This document shows positions 54,149 to 63,780 of a stretch of 64,000 nucleotides of DNA, one piece after another (within the stretch, counting starts at the first letter, position 1; the number at the start of each line of letters is the position of its first letter). Position numbers and translations under genes: made by a program. Source of the DNA: Lichenibacterium dinghuense (GTDB lineage Bacteria; Pseudomonadota; Alphaproteobacteria; Rhizobiales; Beijerinckiaceae); contig NZ_JAJLMN010000001.1 of NCBI RefSeq assembly GCF_021730615.1, positions 1,426,501-1,490,500 of the forward strand, given 5' to 3'. The notes under the pieces were generated by a model. The model was not told the DNA's origin. It saw nothing but the letters and a program-made list of their open reading frames with translations, and did not search any database.

Positions 54149-55165
54149 TCACCGCCACCCTTCCAGCACCACCTTCCCCTTCGCCTTGCCGCCCTCGATC
54201 AGCGCGTGGGCGCGCTTCAGCGTGGCGGCGTCGATGGGGCCGAGGACGTCGGACAGGGTCGTGCGGATCTCGCCGGCGTCGACGAGGCGCGACACCTCGT
54301 CGAGCAGCGCGCCCTGCTGGCCCATGTCGGCCGTGCCGAACAGCGAGCGCGTGTACATCAGCTCCCAGTGGAGCGACACGCTCTTCAGCTTGAGCGGCAT
54401 CACGTCGAGCGAGGCGGGGTCGTCGATCACGCAGAGGCGGCCCTGCGGGGCGATCAGCTTCACGATCTCGGGCAGGTGCTGCAGCGTGTGGGTGGTGCAG
54501 AACACGAAGCCCGGCGCCCCGAGCCCCAGCGCCTCGACCTGCGCCGCCAGCGGCTCGGCGTGGTCGACCACGTGGTGGGCGCCGAGGTCCTCGGCCCAGG
54601 ACCGGGTCTCGGGCCGCGACGCCGTGGCGATCACGGCGAGGCCGGTGAGCCGCCGCGCGAGTTGCACCGCGACCGACCCCACGCCGCCCGCGCCGCCGAC
54701 GATCAGCACGGCGGGCGCCGCGCCCGGCACCGGGCGGTGGACGTCGAGCCGGTCGAACAGGGCCTCCCAGGCCGTGATGGCGGTGAGCGGCAGCGCCGCG
54801 GCCTCGGCGAAGCCGAGGCTCTCCGGCTTGCGCCCGACGATGCGCTCGTCGACGAGGTGGAACTCGGCGTTCGTGCCGGGACGGGTGAGCTCGCCGGCGT
54901 AGAACACGGCGTCGCCGGCCTTGAACCGCGTCGCCTCCGGCCCGGCCTCGACCACCGTGCCGGCCGCGTCCCAGCCGAGCACGCGCGTGCCCTCGCCGAG
55001 CGGGATGGCGCCGCTCCGCACCTTGGTGTCGACCGGGTTGACCGACACGGCCTCGACGCGGACCAGCAGGTCGCGGCCGGCCGCCGCGGGCCGCGGCAGG
55101 TCGAGGTCGACCAGGGAGGCCGGATCGGCGATGGGCAGGGATTGGCGGTAGCCGACGGCGCGCAT
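54149..55165 (-). CDS. Zinc-type alcohol dehydrogenase-like / quinone oxidoreductase family protein
   Basis: Medium-chain dehydrogenase family, 338 residues, close in pattern to the zinc-binding alcohol dehydrogenase / YhdH-quinone reductase group. It opens AVGYRQSLPIADPASLVDLD and has VEAVSVNPVDTKVRSGAIPL, GWDAAGTVVEAG, the NADPH-binding VLIVGGAGGVGSVAVQLARR and LGAHHVVDHAEPLAAQVEAL. Catalytic-zinc cysteines are not evident, as in quinone reductase members. GGAG about 7 bases before the ATG at 55165 supports the start. The substrate is unknown. Confidence 0.88.
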   Translation of the reverse strand: MRAVGYRQSLPIADPASLVDLDLPRPAAAGRDLLVRVEAVSVNPVDTKVRSGAIPLGEGTRVLGWDAAGTVVEAGPEATRFKAGDAVFYAGELTRPGTNAEFHLVDERIVGRKPESLGFAEAAALPLTAITAWEALFDRLDVHRPVPGAAPAVLIVGGAGGVGSVAVQLARRLTGLAVIATASRPETRSWAEDLGAHHVVDHAEPLAAQVEALGLGAPGFVFCTTHTLQHLPEIVKLIAPQGRLCVIDDPASLDVMPLKLKSVSLHWELMYTRSLFGTADMGQQGALLDEVSRLVDAGEIRTTLSDVLGPIDAATLKRAHALIEGGKAKGKVVLEGWR

Positions 55166-55378
55166 GGGAAGCTCCGGCGATGGGGTTGGCGTGTCGCCCC
55201 GTTCACTGCCCCGATGCCGCGCACCGCGCAAGCGTCGCGCCACGGGTCCAAGCAGGGGCGGACGGCGAGCAACGACCGGACGTGATCCGGGATCGCGCGC
55301 GACTTTCATCAGATTCAACTTGCCGAGCGCAAGTTCAGACCGCCGCACGATGGTGAAGATCGGCGTCCCCCACCCATT

Positions 55379-55417
55379 TTAACCAAATCTTTACGACACT
55401 GTTTAACGACTCGTTAA
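55379..55417 (+). promoter_or_regulatory. CtrA-like boxes (TTAA-N7-TTAA and a near match)
   Basis: TTAA-CGACTCG-TTAA at 55403-55417 is an exact full CtrA consensus. TTAA-CCAAATC-TTTA at 55379-55393 is a one-base variant. They lie in an AT-rich patch immediately upstream of the protease gene. CtrA boxes commonly overlap the -35 region of controlled promoters. Confidence 0.6.
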
Positions 55418-55477
55418 TCCATGCGCAGATCGCGCGGCGGGCCGGCCAGCGGGCCGCCGTTTCGGCCCCGCGGGCCG

Positions 55478-56590
55478 ATGCCAGCCGGCCCGAGCGAACC
55501 CCCGTTGACGACTTACTCCGATCCGACCGACGCCGTGGTCTCCATCTCCTGGCAGACCGTGTCCGGCACCACGATCACCACCGAACAGGGCTCGGGCGTG
55601 CTGATCGCCCCCGACGAGGTGCTGACCGCCGCGCACGTCGTCTACGACGCGAGCGGCCACACGGTCGCGAACGCCGTGGTGAGCTCCGCGGCCGGCGGCA
55701 CGCTCCACACCGTCGGCGTCGAATCCGCCGTCCATGCCATGCCGCTCGCCGACTGGACTCAGGTGGCGAGCGCCGCGGGCGACTTCGCGCTGATCCACCT
55801 CGCGGCGCCCGCCACGGGCCTGCCCACCATGGCGCTCGGCTCCGGCTTCGCCGGCGGCGCCGTCTCGGTCACGGGCTTCCCGCTCGCCACCGCCGGCGCC
55901 GAGGACAACGCGGCCGAGGATCTGGCGCCGCTACCGGGCACGGCCGGCATCCTGCAGGGCCCGCCGCTCGGCGCGCCGGGCGACCCGCACGGCGCCAGCG
56001 GCGGCCCGGCCTGGCAGACGATCGGCGGCGTGCCGACCGTCGTGGGCCTGACCTCCTCGGCGAGCGGGTCGACGGGGTATTTCGTCGGCCTCACCGCGGC
56101 CGACGTGGCCGAGATCGACGCGTGGATGGCGGCCGACCGCGCCGCGTCGGTCTCCCAGTCCTCCACCGTGCAGTCCGCCGCGGTCGCGCCTCCGGCCGCG
56201 GACGCGCCCTCCCCGGCCTCGGACGCGATCTCGGCCCTGTCGACGGCTGCGGCCGGGCTGCCCGCCGTGGCGTCCCATCCGGCGATCGACGCCGCGATGT
56301 CGCGCGTCGTGAACCTGCTCACGCGCGACGCCGCCGCGCTCGGCGCCGGCGCGGCCTTCGACGACGTCGCCGCGGACGCGCTGTCCGGGCTCGGCGACAA
56401 TTCCGCCCACCGCAACCTCGCCGCGGCCCTTCTGGAGGGCATCGTGTGGGGCCACGACGGCGGCGGCATCGGCGGCGCCGTCCCCGGCGTCGCGGGGAGC
56501 GATCCCGGCCTCCTGTCCTACACGGTCGCCAAGAGCGCCGTGCATGCAGGCGCGGTGGCGGGCCAGCAGCTCGCCGCGGCGGGGTATTGA
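55478..56590 (+). CDS. Trypsin-like serine protease
   Basis: A chymotrypsin-fold protease of the V8/S1 type. The catalytic triad is visible: His in VLTAAHVVYDAS, Asp in AAGDFALIHLAA, Ser in HGASGGPAW. The C-terminal roughly 170 residues are Ala-rich and unrelated to the protease domain. There is no classical signal peptide, so the route out of the cell, if any, is unclear. ATG at 55421 would add 19 Arg/Gly/Pro-rich residues but would sit 3 bases after a CtrA-like box; ATG at 55478 is therefore preferred, with low certainty. Confidence 0.8.
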   Translation: MPAGPSEPPLTTYSDPTDAVVSISWQTVSGTTITTEQGSGVLIAPDEVLTAAHVVYDASGHTVANAVVSSAAGGTLHTVGVESAVHAMPLADWTQVASAAGDFALIHLAAPATGLPTMALGSGFAGGAVSVTGFPLATAGAEDNAAEDLAPLPGTAGILQGPPLGAPGDPHGASGGPAWQTIGGVPTVVGLTSSASGSTGYFVGLTAADVAEIDAWMAADRAASVSQSSTVQSAAVAPPAADAPSPASDAISALSTAAAGLPAVASHPAIDAAMSRVVNLLTRDAAALGAGAAFDDVAADALSGLGDNSAHRNLAAALLEGIVWGHDGGGIGGAVPGVAGSDPGLLSYTVAKSAVHAGAVAGQQLAAAGY

Positions 56591-56669
56591 ACCGCCCCTT
56601 CGGGCCCTCTCCACCCGTCCCCGCGGGAAACGTCCGCGGCGGGTCAGCTCCGCCCCGATCCCGCCGTCG

Positions 56670-57860
56670 TCACCCCTCCGCCACCGTCCAGATCCGCTGC
56701 TCGGCCGCGACGCCGCGCAGCGGAAAGGCGCCGAGGTCGATCAGCTCGCCCGCGCAGCGGCGCGCGAAACTGTCCGACATGAGCAGGTTGCGGCCCGTGG
56801 CGTCGCACAGCGTCTCGATGCGGCTCGCCTCGTTGACGGCGCGGCCGATGGCGGTGAAGTCGAGCCGGCTCGCCGTGCCGATGTTGCCGTAGACCACCTC
56901 GCCGTAGTGGAGCGCGAGGTCGGCCGCGAGCGCCGGCTCGCCCGCGGCGCGCCGCCGCGCCTCGAGCTGGCGGTTGCCGTCGAGGCCCGCCCGGGCCGCC
57001 GCGAGCGCCTGCCCGCACACCCGGCAGGGCGAGGCGTCGCGGTCCTCGACGGGAAAGACCGCGATGAAGCCGTCGCCGGTGAACTTCAGGATCTCGCCCC
57101 CGTTCGGCGCGATGCCGAGCCCGAGCGCGTCGAGGTGCTCGTCGAGCCAGCCGACGAGGCGGCGCGGGTCCTCCCGGTCGGTCGCGGCGGTGAAGCCCTT
57201 GAGGTCGGCGAGCAGGATCGCGGCCGGCATCAGCTCGCCCTGCCCCCGCCGCACGCCGCCGTTCAGCACCCGCGCGGCCGTGCGCGGGCCGACATAGGCG
57301 CGGAGCAGGTCTTCGAGCGCGTGCGACAGCGCGTAGCGCAGCACCGCCAGGCTGAAGATGTCGCGCTGCGCGTCGAGCACGGCGATCTCGGCCTCCGAGA
57401 AGCCGCCCGGCCGGTCCGTGGCGTAGAACAGGCCGACGCCGCGCAGCGCCGTGCCGGGCGGGAAGGGGAGGATGTCGAGCAGGTAGTCGGTGCAGCCCTG
57501 CGCGCGGCGCGCGGCGAGCCGCGGGACGGCGTCGCAGCCCTCGCCGCGTTCGAGCCGCCAGCGCGCCGACGTCCGCCCCTCGGCCAGCACCGCGGAGATG
57601 GGCGTGTTGTCCGGGGCGCCGTGGGCCGTGAACTCCATCTCGACGCCCGCGTCCCGCCACCAGGACAGGGTGACGCCGCGATGCACGGCGCTGAGCGCGG
57701 TCGTGCCGAAGCCGACGAGGCAGAGCGGCAGCCCGGCGGCGCGGAGGCTGCGGGCGAGCCCGTCGAGGATGAGGTCGCCGTCGCGCGATCCCCGCGCCTG
57801 CCGGGCGATCCAATACGGCAGCTCGGCCAGGGTGGGCGGCAGGGCGGGGTTGGGCGTCAT
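56670..57860 (-). CDS. Class III adenylate/guanylate cyclase
   Basis: A 396-residue soluble cyclase. Residues about 1-180 are a GAF-like sensor region (SVLAEGRTS-type loops; GVGLFYATDRPGGFSEAEIA). Residues about 205-390 are the catalytic domain: ILLADLKGFTAATDREDPRR with the first metal Asp, GEILKFTGDGFIAVFPVED with the second, HYGEVVYGNIGTASRLDFTA and AIGRAVNEASRIETLCDATG. A Cys pair (SPCRVCGQ) in the insert after the second metal Asp is unusual and could bind a metal or sense redox. The closing FPLRGVAAEQRIWTV is normal. Confidence 0.88.
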   Translation of the reverse strand: MTPNPALPPTLAELPYWIARQARGSRDGDLILDGLARSLRAAGLPLCLVGFGTTALSAVHRGVTLSWWRDAGVEMEFTAHGAPDNTPISAVLAEGRTSARWRLERGEGCDAVPRLAARRAQGCTDYLLDILPFPPGTALRGVGLFYATDRPGGFSEAEIAVLDAQRDIFSLAVLRYALSHALEDLLRAYVGPRTAARVLNGGVRRGQGELMPAAILLADLKGFTAATDREDPRRLVGWLDEHLDALGLGIAPNGGEILKFTGDGFIAVFPVEDRDASPCRVCGQALAAARAGLDGNRQLEARRRAAGEPALAADLALHYGEVVYGNIGTASRLDFTAIGRAVNEASRIETLCDATGRNLLMSDSFARRCAGELIDLGAFPLRGVAAEQRIWTVAEG

Positions 57861-57989
57861 GGTGTCGGTTCCGGTCGCGCCCCCGATCCTACCGCGCCTG
57901 CCCCGCGCCGTGCGAGCCGCCGGGACCCGATCGGCGATCTCGGCCGTTGGCGATGCCGTGAAGCCACAGCTTGCCTCGGGAGACGACAG

Positions 57990-58400
57990 ATGGGCCGCGA
58001 CACCGCTTTCGACAGGATCCGCAACGCCAAGCCGGGCAACGCCGGCGCGAAAGCGATGGGCAGGCTCGGCCGCGACGTCGGCAGCGCCTACGACCAGGCC
58101 GCCGCCGCGGCCGAGCAGGCCTACGCGGAAGCGCAGGACGCCTACCACGACGCCATCCACGCCGCCGAGCAGGCCTACGCCGACGCCCGCGCGGCCGCCG
58201 AGGACGCCTATGCCGAGGGCCAGCGCCAGGCCGACGCCCTGAAGGAGCAGAGCACCCACCTCTACGAGGAGGCGACCAAGCGCGCGCTGGCCTATCGCAA
58301 CCGCGCGGCGCGCTTCACCGGCGACAACAAGGCGATAGCGCTGCTGCTCGCCGCCGGCGTGGGCTTCCTGCTCGCCAAGGCGATGCGCGGCCGGCACTGA
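57990..58400 (+). CDS. Alanine-rich helical protein with C-terminal membrane anchor (ElaB/YqjD-like)
   Basis: A 136-residue protein. Residues 25-110 form one long Ala/Glu/Tyr-rich helix with a repeated AEQAYAEAQDAYHDAIHAAE theme (about every 11-12 residues). Residues 113-132 are a membrane anchor (AIALLLAAGVGFLLAKAMRG). The layout matches ElaB/YqjD/DUF883 tail-anchored proteins, some of which bind ribosomes or act in stress. GGGAGA about 7 bases upstream supports the ATG. Confidence 0.7.
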   Translation: MGRDTAFDRIRNAKPGNAGAKAMGRLGRDVGSAYDQAAAAAEQAYAEAQDAYHDAIHAAEQAYADARAAAEDAYAEGQRQADALKEQSTHLYEEATKRALAYRNRAARFTGDNKAIALLLAAGVGFLLAKAMRGRH

Positions 58401-58487
58401 CGGCGGGGCCGGCGCCGCCCCCCGCACCGTTGCGTCGCGGGCCCGCGCGCCGTAGGGGTCGGCCCGGCATACACGGAGACCTCACCC

Positions 58488-60731
58488 TTGGCGCGCCCGG
58501 ACCCCGCGATCACGCCCGACATCGTCGCGGCCCACGGCATCAAGCCCGACGAATACGAGCGCTTCGTCGCGCTCCTGGGCCGGACCCCGAGCTGGACCGA
58601 GCTCGGCATCGTGTCGGCCATGTGGAACGAGCACTGCTCCTACAAGTCGTCGCGCCTGCACCTTCGCGGGCTGCCCACCGAGGCGCCGTGGGTGATCCAG
58701 GGGCCGGGCGAGAACGCCGGCGTGATCGACATCGGCGACGGGCTCGCCTGCGTGTTCAAGATGGAGAGCCACAACCACCCCTCCTTCATCGAGCCCTACC
58801 AGGGCGCGGCGACGGGGGTGGGCGGCATCCTGCGCGACGTCTTCACCATGGGGGCGCGGCCCGTCGCCTGCCTCGACGTGCTGCGCTTCGGCTCCCCCAG
58901 CCACCCGAAGACGCGCCACCTCGTGGCCGGCGTCGTGGCCGGCATCGGCGGCTATGGCAACTCCTTCGGCGTGCCGACGGTGGGCGGCGGCATCGCCTTC
59001 GACGCCTCCTACGACGGCAACATCCTCGTCAACGCCATGGCGGTGGGCATTGCCCGCACGGACGGCATCTTCTATTCCAAGGCGACGGGCGTCGGTCGCC
59101 CGATCGTCTATCTCGGCTCCAAGACGGGCCGCGACGGCATCGGCGGCGCCGCCATGGCCTCGGCCGCCTTCGACGACGACGCCCTGGCCAAGCGCCCGAC
59201 CGTGCAGGTCGGAGATCCTTTCGCCGAGAAACTGCTGCTGGAAGCCTGCCTGGAGCTCATGGCGACCGGCGCCGTGATCGCCATCCAGGACATGGGCGCG
59301 GCCGGCCTCACCTCCTCGGCGGTCGAGATGGGCGCCAAGGGCGACCTCGGCATCGAGCTCGACCTCGACGCCGTGCCGTGCCGCGAGCCCGGCATGACGG
59401 CCTACGAGATGATGCTGTCCGAGAGCCAGGAGCGCATGCTCATGGTGCTCGACCCCGCGAAGCAGGCCGAGGCCGAGGCCGTATTCCGCAAGTGGGAACT
59501 CGACTTCGCGGTGATCGGCCGGACCACGGACACCAAGCGCTTCGTGATCCGCCACGGCGGCGCGGTGAAGGCCGACCTGCCGATCCGCGAGATGGGCGAC
59601 CAGGCCCCGCTCTACGACCGCCCGCACGTCGAGGGCCCGAAGCGGCCCGTGATCGCGCCCTCCGATGTTCCCGCGCCGATGCGCGACGGCGCGGCCCTGC
59701 TCCACCTCATGGGCACGCCCGACCTCGCCTCCAAGCGCTGGGCGTGGCAGCAGTACGACCACCTGATCGGCGGCAACACGGTGATGGGCCCCGGCGCCGG
59801 CGACGCCGCCGTGGTGCGCGTCGAGGACGGCCCGAAGGGCCTCGCACTCACGGCCGACGTGACGGCGCGCTATTGCGCGGCCGACCCGCGCGAGGGCGGC
59901 CGCCAAGCCGTGGCCGAGGCGTGGCGGAACCTGTCCGCCGTCGGGGCCCTGCCGCTGGCGCTGACCGACAACCTCAACTTCGGCAACCCGGAGAAGCCGG
60001 AAGCGATGGGCGAACTCGTCGGCTGCATCCGCGGCATCGGCGACGCGGCCGCGGCGCTCGACTTCCCGATCGTGTCCGGCAACGTGTCGCTCTACAACGA
60101 GACCGGCGGGCGCGGCATCCTGCCGACCCCGACGATCGGCGGCGTCGGCCTCGTCGACGACGTGTCGCGCGTCGCCCGATCCGCCTTCACGGCCGAGGGC
60201 CTGGCGGTGCTGCTCGTCGGCGAGACGCGCGGCTGGCTCGGCCAGTCCCTCTACCTGCGCGACGTGTGCGGCCGCGCCGAAGGCGCGCCCCCGCCGGTGG
60301 ACCTCCAGGCCGAGCGCCGCCACGGCGATCTCGTGCGCTCCCTCGTGCGGGCCGGCCGCGTCGCCGCAGTCCACGACCTGTCGGACGGCGGCCTCGCGGT
60401 GGGCCTCGCCGAGATGACGCTGGGACACGGCATCGGGGTCAGGCTCGACACCCTTGCTTTAGAAAGGTTGGGCGCGCTCGGCGGGCTGCCGTCCCACGCG
60501 GCGCTGTTCGGCGAGGACCAGGGCCGCTACCTCGTGGCCTGCTCCGAGGCCGAGGCCGACGCCATCCTGGAGATGGCCGGCGACGTGCCGGTCGACCGCA
60601 TCGGCACCACCGGCGGCGCGTCCTTGATCCTGCCCGGCGAGCCCGCCATACAGGTCGACGAGATCCGGCGGGTGCGCGACGAGTGGATGCCGCGCTTCAT
60701 GGCGGGCGGGCTGGCCCAGGCAGCGGAGTAG
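58488..60731 (+). CDS. purL: Phosphoribosylformylglycinamidine synthase subunit PurL
   Basis: ATP-dependent amidation of FGAR in purine synthesis; the small-type PurL works with PurS and PurQ, which are not in the window. The 747-residue product has [60 protein letters not shown] and [23 protein letters not shown] at 58488 with GGAGA about 8 bases upstream is the start; no ATG is near. Downstream, bolA follows by 5 bases, an arrangement also seen in other Hyphomicrobiales. Confidence 0.96.
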   Translation: MARPDPAITPDIVAAHGIKPDEYERFVALLGRTPSWTELGIVSAMWNEHCSYKSSRLHLRGLPTEAPWVIQGPGENAGVIDIGDGLACVFKMESHNHPSFIEPYQGAATGVGGILRDVFTMGARPVACLDVLRFGSPSHPKTRHLVAGVVAGIGGYGNSFGVPTVGGGIAFDASYDGNILVNAMAVGIARTDGIFYSKATGVGRPIVYLGSKTGRDGIGGAAMASAAFDDDALAKRPTVQVGDPFAEKLLLEACLELMATGAVIAIQDMGAAGLTSSAVEMGAKGDLGIELDLDAVPCREPGMTAYEMMLSESQERMLMVLDPAKQAEAEAVFRKWELDFAVIGRTTDTKRFVIRHGGAVKADLPIREMGDQAPLYDRPHVEGPKRPVIAPSDVPAPMRDGAALLHLMGTPDLASKRWAWQQYDHLIGGNTVMGPGAGDAAVVRVEDGPKGLALTADVTARYCAADPREGGRQAVAEAWRNLSAVGALPLALTDNLNFGNPEKPEAMGELVGCIRGIGDAAAALDFPIVSGNVSLYNETGGRGILPTPTIGGVGLVDDVSRVARSAFTAEGLAVLLVGETRGWLGQSLYLRDVCGRAEGAPPPVDLQAERRHGDLVRSLVRAGRVAAVHDLSDGGLAVGLAEMTLGHGIGVRLDTLALERLGALGGLPSHAALFGEDQGRYLVACSEAEADAILEMAGDVPVDRIGTTGGASLILPGEPAIQVDEIRRVRDEWMPRFMAGGLAQAAE

Positions 60732-60736
60732 ACACC

Positions 60737-60967
60737 ATGGCGATGGAAGCGGCCGAGATCGAGCGGCTCATCAAGGAATCCTTCCCCGACGCCCGCGTGG
60801 AGATCCGCGACCTCGCGGGCGACGGCGACCATTACGCCGCCACGGTGGTGTCGCCCTCCTTCAAGGGCATGAGCCGCGTGAAGCAGCACCAAGCCGTCTA
60901 CGCGGCGCTGAAGGGCAACATGGGCGGCGTGCTCCACGCCCTGGCGCTGCAGACCGCGGCTGAGTGA
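60737..60967 (+). CDS. BolA family protein
   Basis: BolA proteins bind CGFS monothiol glutaredoxins through a shared 2Fe-2S cluster and take part in iron homeostasis. The 76-residue product shows the short BolA/IbaG form: IERLIKESFPDARVEIRDLA, then GDHYAATVVSPSFKGMSRVK and QHQAVYAAL, where the invariant His is in KQHQ. A CGFS glutaredoxin gene lies about 2.4 kb downstream (63344). The gene follows purL closely and its stop overlaps the next GTG. Confidence 0.92.
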   Translation: MAMEAAEIERLIKESFPDARVEIRDLAGDGDHYAATVVSPSFKGMSRVKQHQAVYAALKGNMGGVLHALALQTAAE

Positions 60968-61455
60968 GCGGCGTGATGGCGCTCGCCATCACCCCCGCCC
61001 GCACGGCCGCGGACCTCGCCGAGGCGGGCGTGCTGATCCGCGAATACGTGGCCTGGCTCGGCCTCGACCTGTCGTTCCAGCACTTCGACGCCGAGATCGC
61101 CGACCTCGCGGCCCGATACGCCCCGCCGGCCGGCGAGCTGCTGCTGGCGCGCGGGGAGGACGGCGCGCCGCTCGGCTGCGTCGGCGTGAAGGCGTTGCCG
61201 GCGCGGCCGGGCGCCTGCGAGATGAAGCGGCTCTACCTGCGCGACGCCGCGCGCGGCACCGGCGCGGGCCGCGCGCTGGCCGAGGCCTCGATCGCCGCGG
61301 CGCGGGCGCTCGGCTATCGCGAGATGCTGCTCGACACGCTGTCCAGCATGGCGCCCGCGGTGGCGCTCTACCGCGCGCTCGGCTTCGAGAGCGTCTCGGC
61401 CTATTACGTCAACCCCGTGCCGGGTGCGGTGTATTTCCGGATGGCGCTGCGATAG
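60964..61455 (+). CDS. GNAT-family N-acetyltransferase
   Basis: A 163-residue acetyltransferase. The acetyl-CoA motif is EMKRLYLRDAARGTGAGRAL, followed by AEASIAAARALGYREMLLDT and ALYRALGFESVSAYYVNP. The pattern YLR-x5-G-x-G and the C-terminal region resemble small PhnO/MarR-associated-type GNATs; the substrate is unknown. GTG at 60964 overlaps the bolA stop (GTGA), so it is translated from the purL-bolA message. Confidence 0.88.
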   Translation: MSGVMALAITPARTAADLAEAGVLIREYVAWLGLDLSFQHFDAEIADLAARYAPPAGELLLARGEDGAPLGCVGVKALPARPGACEMKRLYLRDAARGTGAGRALAEASIAAARALGYREMLLDTLSSMAPAVALYRALGFESVSAYYVNPVPGAVYFRMALR

Positions 61456-61632
61456 CCCGACGCGCCGACGCTCAGCCCACCCCGTCGGCGTCCTGCCCGT
61501 CGGGCAGGGCCTCCCGGATCCAGCCCGCGATCGCTCCTGGACCCTCCGTGCCGTTTGGTGCAGACGGTCGGGTGCGCAGGGCCGCCCGACCATCGCTCCG
61601 GGCGACGAGACACAGACAGCACGGGAGAGGTC

Positions 61633-63150
61633 ATGCTGAAGGTCATGGCGCTGGCCGGGGCGATGCTGGCCGGCCTCGGCACCGCCTCCGCCGTCGCGCA
61701 GCAGGCCGCGCCGCCCCCGCGGCACGACGAGTTCTACTGGCTCGGCGAGATCAACAAGGCCAGCGCCGTCATCAACACGCAGGAGGGTCTGCTCGACCCG
61801 GCCCTCGCGCCGCGCATCGCCGCGGGACTCGACGCCGTGCTGAAGGCCGGCGACGCGCCGAACGGGCGCCGCCCCACCCTGGTCATCACCTTCGAGCCGC
61901 TGCTGATCGAGGCGGCCGGCGTGGAAGCGACGCTGCTGCACGCCGGACGGTCGAGCCAGGACATGCTGTCCACGATGCGGGCCGCCATCATGCGCGACGA
62001 GGCGCTGCGCCTGGCCGAGTCGCTGCGCAAGGTCACGGCGACGCTGGCGCGCCTCGCGCGCGTCCACCAGGACACGGTGGTGCCGAACTACACCAACGGC
62101 GTCGCGGCGCAGCCCAACAGCCTCGGCCACGCCTTCCTCGGACACGTCGCCGGGCTGGAGCGCGACGCCGACCGCCTGCAGCAGTTCTACGCGCGGCTCG
62201 ACCGCTCGCCGATGGGCACCGCCGTGCTCAACGGCACGAGCTGGCCGCTCGACCGCGAGCGCATGGCGCACTACCTCGGCTTCCCGGCCCTCGTCGACAA
62301 CGCCTACGACGCGGCGCAGATCAGCGCGGCCGAGATGCCCGTCGAGGCCGGCGCGGTGGCGACGAGCATCGCCCTGCACTGCGGCGCCTTCGTGCAGGAC
62401 GTGATGGGCCAGTACGGTGAGGCCCGCCCGTGGATCCTGCTGCAGGAAGGCGGCGGCAACACCTACGTGTCCTCCGCCATGCCGCAGAAGCGCAACCCGG
62501 GCCTGCTCAACGACACGCGGGCCGAAGCCTCGCGCGTGGTGTCGCTCGGCGTCGGGCGCGTGATCGAGGAGCACAACATCCCGCCCGGCATGGCCGACGC
62601 CAAGTCGGTGGCCGACAACGCCGCCGTGCTCGGGGGCGCGACGCGCATGCTCGACCTGTGGGACCGCGCGCTGAACGCGCTGGTGATCAGCCCCGACCGC
62701 GCGCGCGAGGCGCTGAACAGCGACTGGACCGCCTCGGAGGAGGTGGCCGACGCCCTGATGCGGAAATACAGGCTGCCCTTCCGCGTGGGGCACCACTTCG
62801 CCTCCGAGATGGTCGACTACGCGCGGGCCAGGGACATCCGCCCGAGCGACTTCCCCTACGCAGACGCGCGGCGGATCTACGGCGACACGCTGCGCGACAT
62901 GAAGCTGCCCGCCGGCGAGTTGCCGCTGACCGAGGCGGAGTTCCGCGCCGCCCTCGACCCGGCCGCGATCGTCCGCGACCGCGCGACGAGCGGCGGCCCG
63001 CAGCCGGCCGAGATGGCGCGCATGCTGGGCGAGGCGGACGCGCGCGTGGCGGCCGAGGGCGCGTGGATCGCGGCGCGGCGCGGCCGGATCGACGCCTCCC
63101 TGGCCTCGCTCGACGCCGACTTCGGCCGGATGCTGCCCCCGCCGCATTGA
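61633..63150 (+). CDS. Exported argininosuccinate-lyase-like protein (fumarase/aspartase superfamily)
   Basis: A 505-residue protein. Residues 1-23 look like a signal peptide ([20 protein letters not shown]), unlike cytosolic argininosuccinate lyase. The superfamily signature is clear: [20 protein letters not shown] (the GSSxMPxKxNP type), with [20 protein letters not shown] (the TxxQxAxP-like region). The C-terminal 100 residues include [25 protein letters not shown] about 5 bases upstream supports the ATG at 61633. The reaction is presumably a C-N or C-O lyase acting in the periplasm; the substrate is unknown. Confidence 0.8.
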   Translation: MLKVMALAGAMLAGLGTASAVAQQAAPPPRHDEFYWLGEINKASAVINTQEGLLDPALAPRIAAGLDAVLKAGDAPNGRRPTLVITFEPLLIEAAGVEATLLHAGRSSQDMLSTMRAAIMRDEALRLAESLRKVTATLARLARVHQDTVVPNYTNGVAAQPNSLGHAFLGHVAGLERDADRLQQFYARLDRSPMGTAVLNGTSWPLDRERMAHYLGFPALVDNAYDAAQISAAEMPVEAGAVATSIALHCGAFVQDVMGQYGEARPWILLQEGGGNTYVSSAMPQKRNPGLLNDTRAEASRVVSLGVGRVIEEHNIPPGMADAKSVADNAAVLGGATRMLDLWDRALNALVISPDRAREALNSDWTASEEVADALMRKYRLPFRVGHHFASEMVDYARARDIRPSDFPYADARRIYGDTLRDMKLPAGELPLTEAEFRAALDPAAIVRDRATSGGPQPAEMARMLGEADARVAAEGAWIAARRGRIDASLASLDADFGRMLPPPH

Positions 63151-63343
63151 GCCGGCCCGGCTTTCGCGGCATCGGGTCGGTCGCGCCCGACCGAGCCCGT
63201 GTCGCGGAAAGCCGTATGATCCGTCCCTCGATCGGCACCGGAGCGGAGCCGCGGCGGCGCCCTGGTGCGGTTTTCGACCCGCTCCTATATGCTGCGCCAA
63301 AGCGGGGCGGCCGGGCCGTGCCGCGACGCGAAAGGATCACGCC

Positions 63344-63685
63344 ATGCCGAGCGCACACGAGACGATCGACGCCGAGGTGAAGAGCAACGACGTGGTGCTC
63401 TTCATGAAGGGCACGCCGCAGTTCCCCATGTGCGGGTTCTCGGGCCAGTGCGTGCAGATCCTCGACTACCTCGGCGTGCCCTACAAGGGCGTCAACGTGC
63501 TGGAGGACGCCGAGCTGCGCCAGGGCATCAAGGAATACACCAACTGGCCGACCATCCCGCAGCTCTACGTCAAGGGCGAGTTCGTGGGCGGTTGCGACAT
63601 CGTCCGCGAGATGTTCCAGTCGGGCGAGCTCGGCACCCACCTCGGCGACGCCGGCCTGCCCGTGAAGCAGGGCGCGAACGGCTGA
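63344..63685 (+). CDS. grxD: Monothiol glutaredoxin, Grx4/CGFS family
   Basis: Carries or delivers 2Fe-2S clusters, often with BolA. The 113-residue product has [20 protein letters not shown] with the CGFS active site near residue 30, [20 protein letters not shown] with the cis-Pro and glutathione-binding residues, and REMFQSGEL. The ATG at 63344 begins directly at the domain. A BolA gene upstream at 60737 gives its likely partner. Confidence 0.95.
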   Translation: MPSAHETIDAEVKSNDVVLFMKGTPQFPMCGFSGQCVQILDYLGVPYKGVNVLEDAELRQGIKEYTNWPTIPQLYVKGEFVGGCDIVREMFQSGELGTHLGDAGLPVKQGANG

Positions 63686-63780
63686 GCCGTTCCGCGACAA
63701 ATGGCGTGCCGCCTCACCTCGACTTTCGGGGTGCGGCGCAACAGATCTGAGGTCAGCGTCCCTTCCGGCAGCCGACCTCG

